From: Allobosea robiniae
Lineage (GTDB): Bacteria; Pseudomonadota; Alphaproteobacteria; Rhizobiales; Beijerinckiaceae
Assembly: GCF_900102525.1 (NCBI RefSeq)
Contig: NZ_FNBZ01000001.1
Coordinates: forward strand, 1,116,001-1,180,000
DNA: 64,000 nucleotides
Direction of reading: 5' to 3'
Shown here: piece after piece, positions 35,774 to 42,829 of the stretch
Layout: each line of letters starts with the position of its first letter
Position numbering within the stretch: position 1 is the stretch's first letter
Notes under the pieces: model-generated
The model's input: only the letters and a program-made list of their open reading frames with translations
Database searches by the model: none
Told to the model about the DNA's origin: nothing
Translations under genes and position numbers: made by a program

Positions 35774-37552
35774 ATGACCCTCGCCAGCGATCTCGCGGGC
35801 CTGCCCGCGCGCGCCCAGACGGCACCGTACGTCGGTGATTTCAGCCGGTTCCGGATCGTGCCCGCACGCTATCCGGCCCGTACCATCGGCACCATCTTCG
35901 CCGCCCTGGTGATCTTCGCGGTGCTGAACTCCGTATTCTCCAACCCGCGTTGGGGCTGGGACGTCTTTGCGGAATGGTTCTTCTCGGAGCCGGTCCTGGC
36001 CGGCCTTGGTCGCACGCTGCTGCTGACGCTCGCGGGCACCGCGCTCGGTTTTCTGTTCGGGACGCTGCTCGCCCTGGCGCGGGTCTCGGGCTCGCCGCTG
36101 CTGGCCTCCCTGTCCTTCGCCTATGTCTGGCTGTTTCGCTCGGTGCCGCTGATCGTCCTGCTGCTGATCCTGAACAACCTCGGCTATCTCTACAGCACTG
36201 TCTGGCTCGGCGTTCCGTTCACCGACATCACCTTCGCTACCTGGTCGACGACGCAGCTGATCACGCCTTTCTTCGCGGCGGTGCTGGGACTGACCCTGCA
36301 TGCGGCGGCCTTCTCCTCGGAAATCGTGCGCGGCGGCATCCTCTCGGTCGATCAGGGGCAGCACGAGGCCGCGGCCGCACTCGGCCTGCCGCAACGGCGG
36401 CAGTTCACCCGCATCGTGCTGCCGCAGGCGATGCGGACGATCCTGCCGAACGGCTTCAACGAGATCATCTCGCTGACGAAGGGCACCAGTCAGGTCTATA
36501 TCCTGGCGCTGCCCGAGCTGTTCTACACCATCCAGATCATCTACCGGCGCAATCTCGAGGTCATCCCGTTGCTGATGGTGGCGACGGTCTGGTACCTCGT
36601 GATCCTCAGCGTGCTGTCCTTCGTGCAGCACCATATCGAGCGGCATTATTCGCGCGGCGCCTTGCGCAATCCGCCGGCTTCCGCGCTGACGCAAGCATTC
36701 GCATGGCTCAGGCGGCATGTGCCGGCGGGTCGCGCTCCCGGTGGCGAGCAAGTTGCCCTGGCCCCGTCACCATCCGCTGCTGCGACCCGCCCCGGCGGCG
36801 AGATCAGGATCGGCGGCGTCTCAAAGAGCTTCGGCCCGCTCACGGTCCTCGACAATGTCAGCCTCACCCTGCGATCCGGCAGCGTCACCGCGATCATCGG
36901 GCAATCGGGCTCCGGCAAGTCCACGCTGTTGCGCGCGATCAACCATCTCGAGCGCGCCGACCAAGGCTTCATCACCATCGACGGCGCGCTGATCGGCTAT
37001 CGCCAGGACGGTGACACGCTCTACGAGCTCAAGGAACGCGAGATCCTGAAGCGCCGCGTCGATATCGGCATGGTCTTCCAGAACTTCAACCTGTTCCCGC
37101 ACCTCACGGCCATCGAGAACATCGTCGAGGCGCCGGTCTCGGTGCGCGGAATTCCTCGCGTGCACGCGCTTGCGGAGGCGCGAAATCTGCTGGCGCGTGT
37201 CGGCCTCGCCGACAAGGCCGGCGCCTATCCGCGCCAGCTGTCGGGGGGCCAGCAGCAGCGTGTGGCCATCGCCCGCGCGCTGGCCCTGAAGCCCAAGGTG
37301 CTGCTGTTCGACGAACCTACCTCGGCGCTCGACCCCGAACTCGTCAACGAGGTGCTGGACGTCATCAAGGAACTCGCCCGCTCGGGCACGACGCTGGTGA
37401 TCGTCACCCACGAGATCGGCTTCGCCCGCGAGGTCGCCGACGAAGTGGTGTTCATGGAAGCCGGCCGCATCGTCGAATCCGGCCCGCCGGCCCGTGTCCT
37501 CGACACGCCCGACCATCCCCGCACCCGCGAATTCCTGGCCAAGGTCCTGTGA
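35774..37552 (+). CDS. Amino-acid ABC transporter, permease fused to ATPase
   Basis: A 592-residue fusion of the polar amino acid uptake (HisM/GlnP-type) permease with its ATPase. Residues about 35-295 contain the permease, with the EAA loop QHEAAAALGLPQRRQFTRIV. After a flexible Ala/Pro linker (about 315-340) comes the ATPase with Walker A IIGQSGSGKST, Q-loop GMVFQNFNLFPHL, signature [16 protein letters not shown] and Walker [14 protein letters not shown]. Such fusions occur in several Proteobacteria. The binding protein is next and overlapping; neighbours suggest a sulfur amino acid or derivative. Confidence 0.95.
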   Translation: MTLASDLAGLPARAQTAPYVGDFSRFRIVPARYPARTIGTIFAALVIFAVLNSVFSNPRWGWDVFAEWFFSEPVLAGLGRTLLLTLAGTALGFLFGTLLALARVSGSPLLASLSFAYVWLFRSVPLIVLLLILNNLGYLYSTVWLGVPFTDITFATWSTTQLITPFFAAVLGLTLHAAAFSSEIVRGGILSVDQGQHEAAAALGLPQRRQFTRIVLPQAMRTILPNGFNEIISLTKGTSQVYILALPELFYTIQIIYRRNLEVIPLLMVATVWYLVILSVLSFVQHHIERHYSRGALRNPPASALTQAFAWLRRHVPAGRAPGGEQVALAPSPSAAATRPGGEIRIGGVSKSFGPLTVLDNVSLTLRSGSVTAIIGQSGSGKSTLLRAINHLERADQGFITIDGALIGYRQDGDTLYELKEREILKRRVDIGMVFQNFNLFPHLTAIENIVEAPVSVRGIPRVHALAEARNLLARVGLADKAGAYPRQLSGGQQQRVAIARALALKPKVLLFDEPTSALDPELVNEVLDVIKELARSGTTLVIVTHEIGFAREVADEVVFMEAGRIVESGPPARVLDTPDHPRTREFLAKVL

Positions 37553-37578
37553 CCGCTCACTCCCGGAGAAAGCACTCG

Positions 37579-38508
37579 ATGATCCACCGCAGACACCTGC
37601 TCGCCCTGCTCGGCAGCGCCGCTTCCCTGGCCCTGAGCCTCGCACCCGGCTTGGCCCAGCAGGCGCTGGACCTTTCTGCCGCGCAGGCGACCCGCCCACG
37701 CGCCGAACCGGACGAGGCCGCGATCAAGGCCATCGGCAAGGACGCAAAATTCGTGAAGGACGGCGTCTTTACCGTCGCCAGCGCCTCGGTGCGCCTGCCC
37801 TTCGCCGCTTTCGCCGAGGACAACAGGACCAAGATCGGCGTCGAGATCGATTTTGCCAGCCTGGTCGCCGATGCGCTGGGGCGCAGGCTGGAAATCGTCA
37901 ACGTGGCGTGGGCGGATTGGCCGCTCGGCGTCATCTCCGGAAAATACGACGCCGTGCTTTCGAACGTGACGGTGACCGAGGAGCGCAAGGAGAAGTTCGA
38001 CTTTTCGACCTATCGGCAGGACCTGCTCGGCTTCTACGTCAAGGCCAGCAACCCGATCGAAATCCGCGAGCCCAAGGATGTGGCCGGGTTGAAGGTCATC
38101 GTCGGGTCGGGGACCAATCAGGAGCAGATCCTGCTCCGCTGGAACGAGCAGAACGTCAAGGCGGGGCTGAAGCCGGTCGAGCCGCTCTATTTCGACGACG
38201 ACGTCGTACTCTATATCGCCCTGGAGAGCGGCCGCGCCGACGCCTATCTCGGCCCCAATCCGACGCTCGGCTTCCAGTCCACGCAAGGCAAGACCAGGCT
38301 CGCCGGCAATTTCAGCGGCGGCTGGCCGCTGACCGCCGAGATCGCGGTGACGACGCGCAAGGGCGCGGGGCTTGCCGAGGCGATCACGGCCGCCCTCAAC
38401 GGCCAGATCAAGAATGGCAACTACGGCAAGGTCCTCGCCCGCTGGAACCTCGCCAGCGAGGCCGTCCCCGAATCGCGCACCAATCCGCCGGGCTTGCCGA
38501 GGAAGTGA
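37579..38508 (+). CDS. Amino-acid ABC transporter substrate-binding protein (family 3)
   Basis: A 309-residue exported binding protein. The signal peptide (HLLALLGSAASLALSLAPGL) ends near residue 28. The family 3 core has GVEIDFASLVADALGRRLEI, ISGKYDAVLSNVTVTEERKE and FDFSTYRQDLLGFYVK, followed by the hinge VIVGSGTNQEQILLRW. GTG at 37549 is also open, but the ATG at 37579 follows GGAG. It serves the fused permease-ATPase. A strong hairpin lies just after the gene. Confidence 0.93.
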   Translation: MIHRRHLLALLGSAASLALSLAPGLAQQALDLSAAQATRPRAEPDEAAIKAIGKDAKFVKDGVFTVASASVRLPFAAFAEDNRTKIGVEIDFASLVADALGRRLEIVNVAWADWPLGVISGKYDAVLSNVTVTEERKEKFDFSTYRQDLLGFYVKASNPIEIREPKDVAGLKVIVGSGTNQEQILLRWNEQNVKAGLKPVEPLYFDDDVVLYIALESGRADAYLGPNPTLGFQSTQGKTRLAGNFSGGWPLTAEIAVTTRKGAGLAEAITAALNGQIKNGNYGKVLARWNLASEAVPESRTNPPGLPRK

Positions 38509-38518
38509 GATCGGCGCC

Positions 38519-38545
38519 GGCCGCTCGTCAGTGAGACGGGCGGCC
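38519..38545 (+). terminator. 11-bp hairpin after the binding-protein gene
   Basis: GGCCGCTCGTC at 38519-38529 pairs with GACGGGCGGCC at 38535-38545 through a 5-base loop, with a single T-G pair. It sits 11 bases after the binding-protein stop and 28 before the cysteine-synthase-like gene; a short TTTT follows at 38556. Likely roles are partial termination or 3' protection, which would favour the binding protein over downstream genes. Confidence 0.6.
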
Positions 38546-38573
38546 GTCATCGATCTTTTCAGGGAGAAACGCC

Positions 38574-39563
38574 ATGGGAACCGACAACTTTGCTGCACTC
38601 GTCGGCAACACGCCCCTGCTGCCGCTTCAACGCTTCGCAGACAGGCAGAACCTCAAGGCGAAGCTGCTCGCGAAGATCGAGTATCTGAACCCGGCCGGCA
38701 GCATCAAGGACCGCACCGCCTGGGGCATCGTCCGCGACGCCGAAGAAAGGGGTCTGCTCAAGCCGGGGCAGCTGATCGTCGACCTGACCAGCGGCAATAC
38801 CGGCATCGGCCTGGCCGCTATCGCCGCGGCGCGGGGTTATCGCTCGAAATTCTACCTGCGCAATACGATCAGCGAGGACAAGATCCGGCTGCTCCAGCAA
38901 TACGGCGCCGAGGTCGTGCTGATCGACAACGCGGTCTTTCTGCAAGCGGGCGCCATCCATCGGATCATCGAACGGGTACGGCGTGAGAACCCGGATGCGT
39001 ATTACACCAACCAGCGCGGCAATCCGGCTAATCCGCGCGTCCATTTCGAGACGACCGGTCCAGAAATCTGGAGGGCGACACAGGGCGAGGTCGACATTTT
39101 CGTCGCAGCGGTCGGCACCGGCGGCACCATCTCAGGCACCGGTCGCTTCCTCAAAGAGCAGAAGAGCGACGTGGAGGTCGTGGTGGTCGAACCCGGCGCA
39201 GCCTCGCTGCCTTCGGTCGAGAACCCCTATCCGGACAGCATCGAGGGCGTTCACAAGGTCACCGAAGTCGAGGCCGATTACCTTCCGGACAACTTCGACC
39301 CGCGTGTCGTCGACGAGGTCATCGTGACCGAGACCGCCCAGGCCCGCCACTTCGCGCAGATGCTGGCGCAGGAGGAGGGCATACTCGCCGGAACCTCCTC
39401 CGGCGCCGTGCTCTACGCCGCCTCCGAACTCGGTCGGCGGCCCGAAAATGCCGGCAAGACCATCGTCGCGGTCATCGCCGATAGCGGCGAGCGCTATCTC
39501 AGCCCGCCGAAACTCGGGCCTGGAGCGGAACAGGCGCCCGCGCCGGATCGAGCCGCCGCCTGA
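38574..39563 (+). CDS. Cysteine synthase/cystathionine beta-synthase-like PLP enzyme
   Basis: A 329-residue fold-type II PLP enzyme. Lys45 in NPAGSIKDRTAW forms the Schiff base, TSGNTGIGLAAIAAARGY binds the substrate carboxylate, and AVGTGGTISGTGRFL binds the cofactor phosphate. EEGILAGTSSGAVLYA and IADSGERYLS complete the signatures. The family includes O-acetylserine sulfhydrylase (CysK) and CBS-type enzymes. By context it could reincorporate sulfide released by the neighbouring oxygenases into cysteine, or act on a specialised substrate. It closes the rightward cluster and converges on the response regulator. Confidence 0.9.
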   Translation: MGTDNFAALVGNTPLLPLQRFADRQNLKAKLLAKIEYLNPAGSIKDRTAWGIVRDAEERGLLKPGQLIVDLTSGNTGIGLAAIAAARGYRSKFYLRNTISEDKIRLLQQYGAEVVLIDNAVFLQAGAIHRIIERVRRENPDAYYTNQRGNPANPRVHFETTGPEIWRATQGEVDIFVAAVGTGGTISGTGRFLKEQKSDVEVVVVEPGAASLPSVENPYPDSIEGVHKVTEVEADYLPDNFDPRVVDEVIVTETAQARHFAQMLAQEEGILAGTSSGAVLYAASELGRRPENAGKTIVAVIADSGERYLSPPKLGPGAEQAPAPDRAAA

Positions 39564-39622
39564 TCGAAAGCCATCAGCGCGCGTCGAGTGCGAACGGGCC
39601 CCAGCAGCCGTTCAACGGATGG

Positions 39623-40312
39623 TCATTGCAAGGTTGCGGTAAAGGTATAGCCGACGCCGTAGACGACCTTGATCGGCGCTGGCAGGCTGGTGCGCTCCTC
39701 GATCTTGCGGCGCAGGCGGCTGACGATGGCATCGAGGTGGCGGTTGCCGAAGTTCGACCGTGGGCGGGCAAGCGTCTCCATCAATTCCTCGCGCTGGCAG
39801 ATGTCGCCGCCGCGGCTGCACAACGCACTCATGAAGGCGAATTCGGTCGCGGTGAGCTTGAGCGAACGGAGATTGGGTGCGACCAGCATCCAATTCGTGC
39901 CGTCCAGCAGCCATTGATCGCTGATGCCGGTCGCCGCGCTGGGCAGGTTTCCGCTCCGCCGCAGCAGGCTGCGAATGGCCGCCTCGATCTCGCGCAGCGT
40001 GCTGTGCTTGACGAGGTAGATGTCCGCGCCGCTCTCGAAGCCACGGATGCGGTCGTCGCTGTCGCCGAGCGCCGTTAGCATGATGATGCCGCAGTGATGG
40101 GTTTCGCGAATCTGGCTGGCGAGCTCGAAGCCGTTTCCATCGGGCAGGCCGACATCGAGAATGATGATGTCGGCCGTGTGGCCGGTTGCGAGCGCCTGGC
40201 GCAATTCCTGCGCTGATGCGACCCCGCTGGCCGAGAAGCCGCACAGCCCCAGGAAATCGACCAGGTCCTTGCGCAGCCTGGTTTCGTCCTCGACGATCAG
40301 AACCTGCGTCAC
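39623..40312 (-). CDS. OmpR-type response regulator
   Basis: A 229-residue regulator. The receiver domain has VLIVEDETRLRKDLVDFLGL, the phosphoacceptor in DIIILDVGLPDGNGF and a conserved Lys in DIYLVKHST. The C-terminal winged helix contains LKLTATEFAFMSALCSRGGD and ends RLRRKIEERTSLPAPIKVVY-GVGYTF. The stop of the upstream kinase overlaps its ATG (four bases), so kinase and regulator are co-translated. Tandem 10-bp repeats upstream of the kinase and of the autotransporter are candidate binding sites. Confidence 0.94.
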   Translation of the reverse strand: MTQVLIVEDETRLRKDLVDFLGLCGFSASGVASAQELRQALATGHTADIIILDVGLPDGNGFELASQIRETHHCGIIMLTALGDSDDRIRGFESGADIYLVKHSTLREIEAAIRSLLRRSGNLPSAATGISDQWLLDGTNWMLVAPNLRSLKLTATEFAFMSALCSRGGDICQREELMETLARPRSNFGNRHLDAIVSRLRRKIEERTSLPAPIKVVYGVGYTFTATLQ

Positions 40313-41757
40313 GCTGCAGTCTCCTCTGGCAAATCGGCGGCGGCGGCCTCACGCGACGACGGCACGCGCACGATGGCCGTCGTACCCTCGCCGTTGTCGG
40401 AGACGAGCTGCAGGGTTCCGCCGTGATAGGCCAGGAACTTGCGCGCTGCGTAGAGCCCCAGGCCGGTGCCGGTGATCGCCTTGGCGTTGGAGGCGCGAAA
40501 GAAGCGGCGCCCGATCTTGCTTTCTTCGGCATGGGGAATGCCGATGCCCCGGTCGCGAACCTGGATCACGACGGAAGCCGCTTCCTCCCAGGCTTCGATG
40601 CGGATCGCCGGGTCGTCGGGTGCATATTTCAAGGCGTTGTCGATCAGGTTGATGATGACCGTCCCCAGCATTTCCGGGTCGGCATAAAGGGAGGCGGCTT
40701 CGTCGGCCACGGCAAAATGGAGCCTGCCGCCGCGTGCCGTCATCTCGAAATGCAGGCGCGCATCCCCGATCAGGGAGCCGAGCTGGACCGGTTCGGGCTG
40801 GAAGCCGTTCTCGCGGTCATCCGCCATGAATCTGTCGATGAGGGAGAAGAGGCGATTGAGCGCCTCGCCGATGCCGGAGAGGCGTTCTCGCGTGGCTTCG
40901 GGCGACCTGTCGCCGACGAGACCGATCATGTCGACGGCATTGCGGATGATCGCGAGCGGCGTGCGGAACTCATGGCTGACCACGCGCATGAAATCCGCTT
41001 GTTCGTCGCGCAGGGCCCGCTCGGCCTCGATGCTGGCATTCAGCCGGCTTTCGAGCCTGCGGCGCTCCTCCACTTCCTGCAACAGGGCGTCGTGCTTCCT
41101 GCGCAGATCGGCGGAGAGCCGCGAGCTGACCATGAAGAGCAGGCAGGCGAACAACGCGATCAGGAAAAGCGTGCCCTGCAACAGGTACCAGGCGTTGCGG
41201 TCCGCCAGAATCGGGCCGCCGTCGAAATCGGCGGGCAGGCGATATTCGAGGACGCTCTGCAGGATGCTAGCCGCCATGTATTCGGCGAGAATGGCGATGG
41301 TGATCAGGCGCAGGAGCGGGGGTTGCGTCCGGTCTCGCACGAGGCCCAGGCACATCACCGACATCATGATCACGGTAAAGACGGTCGAGCTGTAAATCCG
41401 GGTCGCGATGTCGTCCGGGTCGATCGCGACGGCCGCGCTCCAGACGGCGATCTGCAGAACCAGGAGCGAGATGCCGATCCAGGTATAGCGCGGCTGCCCC
41501 AGGAAGCGGGCCAGCCCCTCCGCGAGCAGGACGAGTCCCAATTTGATGACCGTGTTGTGCAGCACGATAGCCAGGGCACCCGGCTCCGGACCACGGATGA
41601 TCATCAGGAGGAGGCCGACGGCAATCGCTCCAAAGCCCGCCGCAAGGAATTTGAGCTCGTAGAGATGGCGCCAGGCCCGCCAGACGAAGACCCAGGCCAC
41701 CGCCTGCAGACTTGCAGTCGCTAATGCCACGATCAGGACCGTTTTGAGATCAAGCAT
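40309..41757 (-). CDS. Membrane sensor histidine kinase, partner of the OmpR-type regulator
   Basis: A 482-residue kinase. Residues about 5-215 contain about seven hydrophobic helices, a 7TM-type sensor with little periplasmic sequence. A coiled linker (LLQEVEERRRLESRLNASIE) leads to the H-box DFMRVVSHEFRTPLAIIRNA. The ATPase domain has INLIDNALKYAPDDP, VRDRGIGIPHAEE and GTGLGLYAARKFL. Ligand is unknown; small or membrane-soluble signals would fit. A CCAATA/TATTGG palindrome sits 24 bases upstream of its ATG. Confidence 0.94.
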   Translation of the reverse strand: MLDLKTVLIVALATASLQAVAWVFVWRAWRHLYELKFLAAGFGAIAVGLLLMIIRGPEPGALAIVLHNTVIKLGLVLLAEGLARFLGQPRYTWIGISLLVLQIAVWSAAVAIDPDDIATRIYSSTVFTVIMMSVMCLGLVRDRTQPPLLRLITIAILAEYMAASILQSVLEYRLPADFDGGPILADRNAWYLLQGTLFLIALFACLLFMVSSRLSADLRRKHDALLQEVEERRRLESRLNASIEAERALRDEQADFMRVVSHEFRTPLAIIRNAVDMIGLVGDRSPEATRERLSGIGEALNRLFSLIDRFMADDRENGFQPEPVQLGSLIGDARLHFEMTARGGRLHFAVADEAASLYADPEMLGTVIINLIDNALKYAPDDPAIRIEAWEEAASVVIQVRDRGIGIPHAEESKIGRRFFRASNAKAITGTGLGLYAARKFLAYHGGTLQLVSDNGEGTTAIVRVPSSREAAAADLPEETAA

Positions 41758-41780
41758 CTCGCCGCATTCTCATGCCCCAG

Positions 41781-41797
41781 CCAATACTCGATATTGG
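41781..41797. promoter_or_regulatory. CCAATA-N5-TATTGG palindrome upstream of the kinase
   Basis: CCAATA at 41781-41786 is perfectly inverted as TATTGG at 41792-41797. It lies 24-40 bases upstream of the kinase ATG, within the AT-rich leader, and could be an operator overlapping the promoter or transcript start. Confidence 0.4.
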
Positions 41798-41853
41798 ATA
41801 AAATTCTACCCTTAATAACCTATGTATAGATTCAGTAGAAGATATTCATGTTT

Positions 41854-41883
41854 GATTTCGTCAGAATCTGAACGAATTCATAG
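41854..41883 (+). promoter_or_regulatory. Tandem 10-bp repeats in the two-component promoter
   Basis: Three consecutive 10-bp units are seen: GATTTCGTCA, GAATCTGAAC and GAATTCATAG. The same series recurs upstream of the autotransporter. A 10-bp direct-repeat period is typical of OmpR/PhoB-family sites. The element is about 100 bases upstream of the kinase ATG in strongly AT-rich DNA. Confidence 0.5.
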
Positions 41884-42035
41884 GTAGAAATCCGCCCCCA
41901 TTTTGATTTACCCAATACAAAATACTTTTGGCGCCCTGACTGAGACAAGACTGACCGACGGTCACAGGGCAGTGGCCCGATCGCCGCGTGAAAAGACACC
42001 TTGCCGACACCGCTCTCACAAGGGGGAGATTGCGG

Positions 42036-42638
42036 ATGCATGTTCGCGTGCTGTTCGGGGCCGTCGAAGCCCTCAAGTCCAGGTTGCTTGATCGCTGGAC
42101 CGCCGGCTGGTCGGTGCCCACCGACGAGGTCTTCATCCCGGCTCGCCTTCCGTTGCGCGATGCCGAGGCGGGAGGTGGCATCGCCGAGCCCTGGTTGCGG
42201 ATGGCGGCACGATCCGCCGCGGTGAAATGGCGCAGCGAGGTGTGCGGCGTTCATCGAGGCCGGGTCCGGAGCGTGGTGATCGCCGGGGCGGGATTGCCGC
42301 AACCGGCGTCGAACAAGGTGCATGGAGCCGCGCATGTCACGGCCCGCTACTGTGGCCGGGTCCCGGATGGAGGGTTCTGCTTTCGGCATGGCCTCTGCGA
42401 TACGAACGGCTCCGAGGTCCTGCATTTCGTCTCTCAGGTTTACTTCAACCCACCACCGGATCTTCCCGCGTATCCGGCCTTGAAATTCGACGTGGACGAT
42501 GATTCCGAAGCTTTGTATCAAGCCGCCATGCGTTCAACCATGGCTGCTGCAGCATTATCCGGCGGCGATTTCTCCGAAAGCTCGGCTATCGCCCCGATTG
42601 ATACGAAACAACATGCCGTAGCGTCAGGGGCTTCGTAA
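42036..42638 (+). CDS. Hypothetical protein between the two-component system and the autotransporter
   Basis: An ATG at 42036 follows AGGGGGAGATTGCGG, a good ribosome site, and opens a 200-codon frame to 42638. The translation begins MHVRVLFGAVEALKSRLLDR and contains YFNPPPDLPAYPALKFDVDD and a short Ala-rich tail. No signal peptide, helix or motif that I recognise is present. A long frame exists on the opposite strand (41832-42521) but looks less protein-like. It lies between the two copies of the tandem 10-bp repeat. It may be real or chance. Confidence 0.4.
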   Translation: MHVRVLFGAVEALKSRLLDRWTAGWSVPTDEVFIPARLPLRDAEAGGGIAEPWLRMAARSAAVKWRSEVCGVHRGRVRSVVIAGAGLPQPASNKVHGAAHVTARYCGRVPDGGFCFRHGLCDTNGSEVLHFVSQVYFNPPPDLPAYPALKFDVDDDSEALYQAAMRSTMAAAALSGGDFSESSAIAPIDTKQHAVASGAS

Positions 42639-42668
42639 GAATCTGTCAGAATTCAACTGAATTCAACG
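42629..42668 (+). promoter_or_regulatory. Tandem 10-bp repeats upstream of the autotransporter
   Basis: Four consecutive 10-bp units: GGCTTCGTAA, GAATCTGTCA, GAATTCAACT and GAATTCAACG. The first three align in order with the units at 41854-41883 (the TTCGT, GAATCTG and GAATTCA cores are shared). The element lies about 160-200 bases upstream of the autotransporter ATG. It is a candidate site for the neighbouring OmpR-type regulator. Confidence 0.5.
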
Positions 42669-42829
42669 GTAGCCTGACCGGAGGCAGAAATCTAACCTGA
42701 GAATCGGCTTGCTTCGTTCTTCGCCAGGCGGTTGCCGGAACCGTCGACGCGGCGCCGAGCGCAACGCCACCGACGATGTCGCGAGACGAGTGACGAACGG
42801 GCTCCCGATCCGGTCGCTCGGCAGGGGGA

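Noticed and set aside
26340-39600. Prophage or integrative element after tRNA-Thr
   Set aside because: No integrase, transposase, phage structural gene or duplicated tRNA end was seen. Only the change in gene content supports it, so it is kept as a low-interest finding.
41832-42521. Minus-strand frame of 229 codons between the kinase and the autotransporter
   Set aside because: The translation looks random, has no ribosome site that I can see, and overlaps the better-supported plus-strand frame at 42036.
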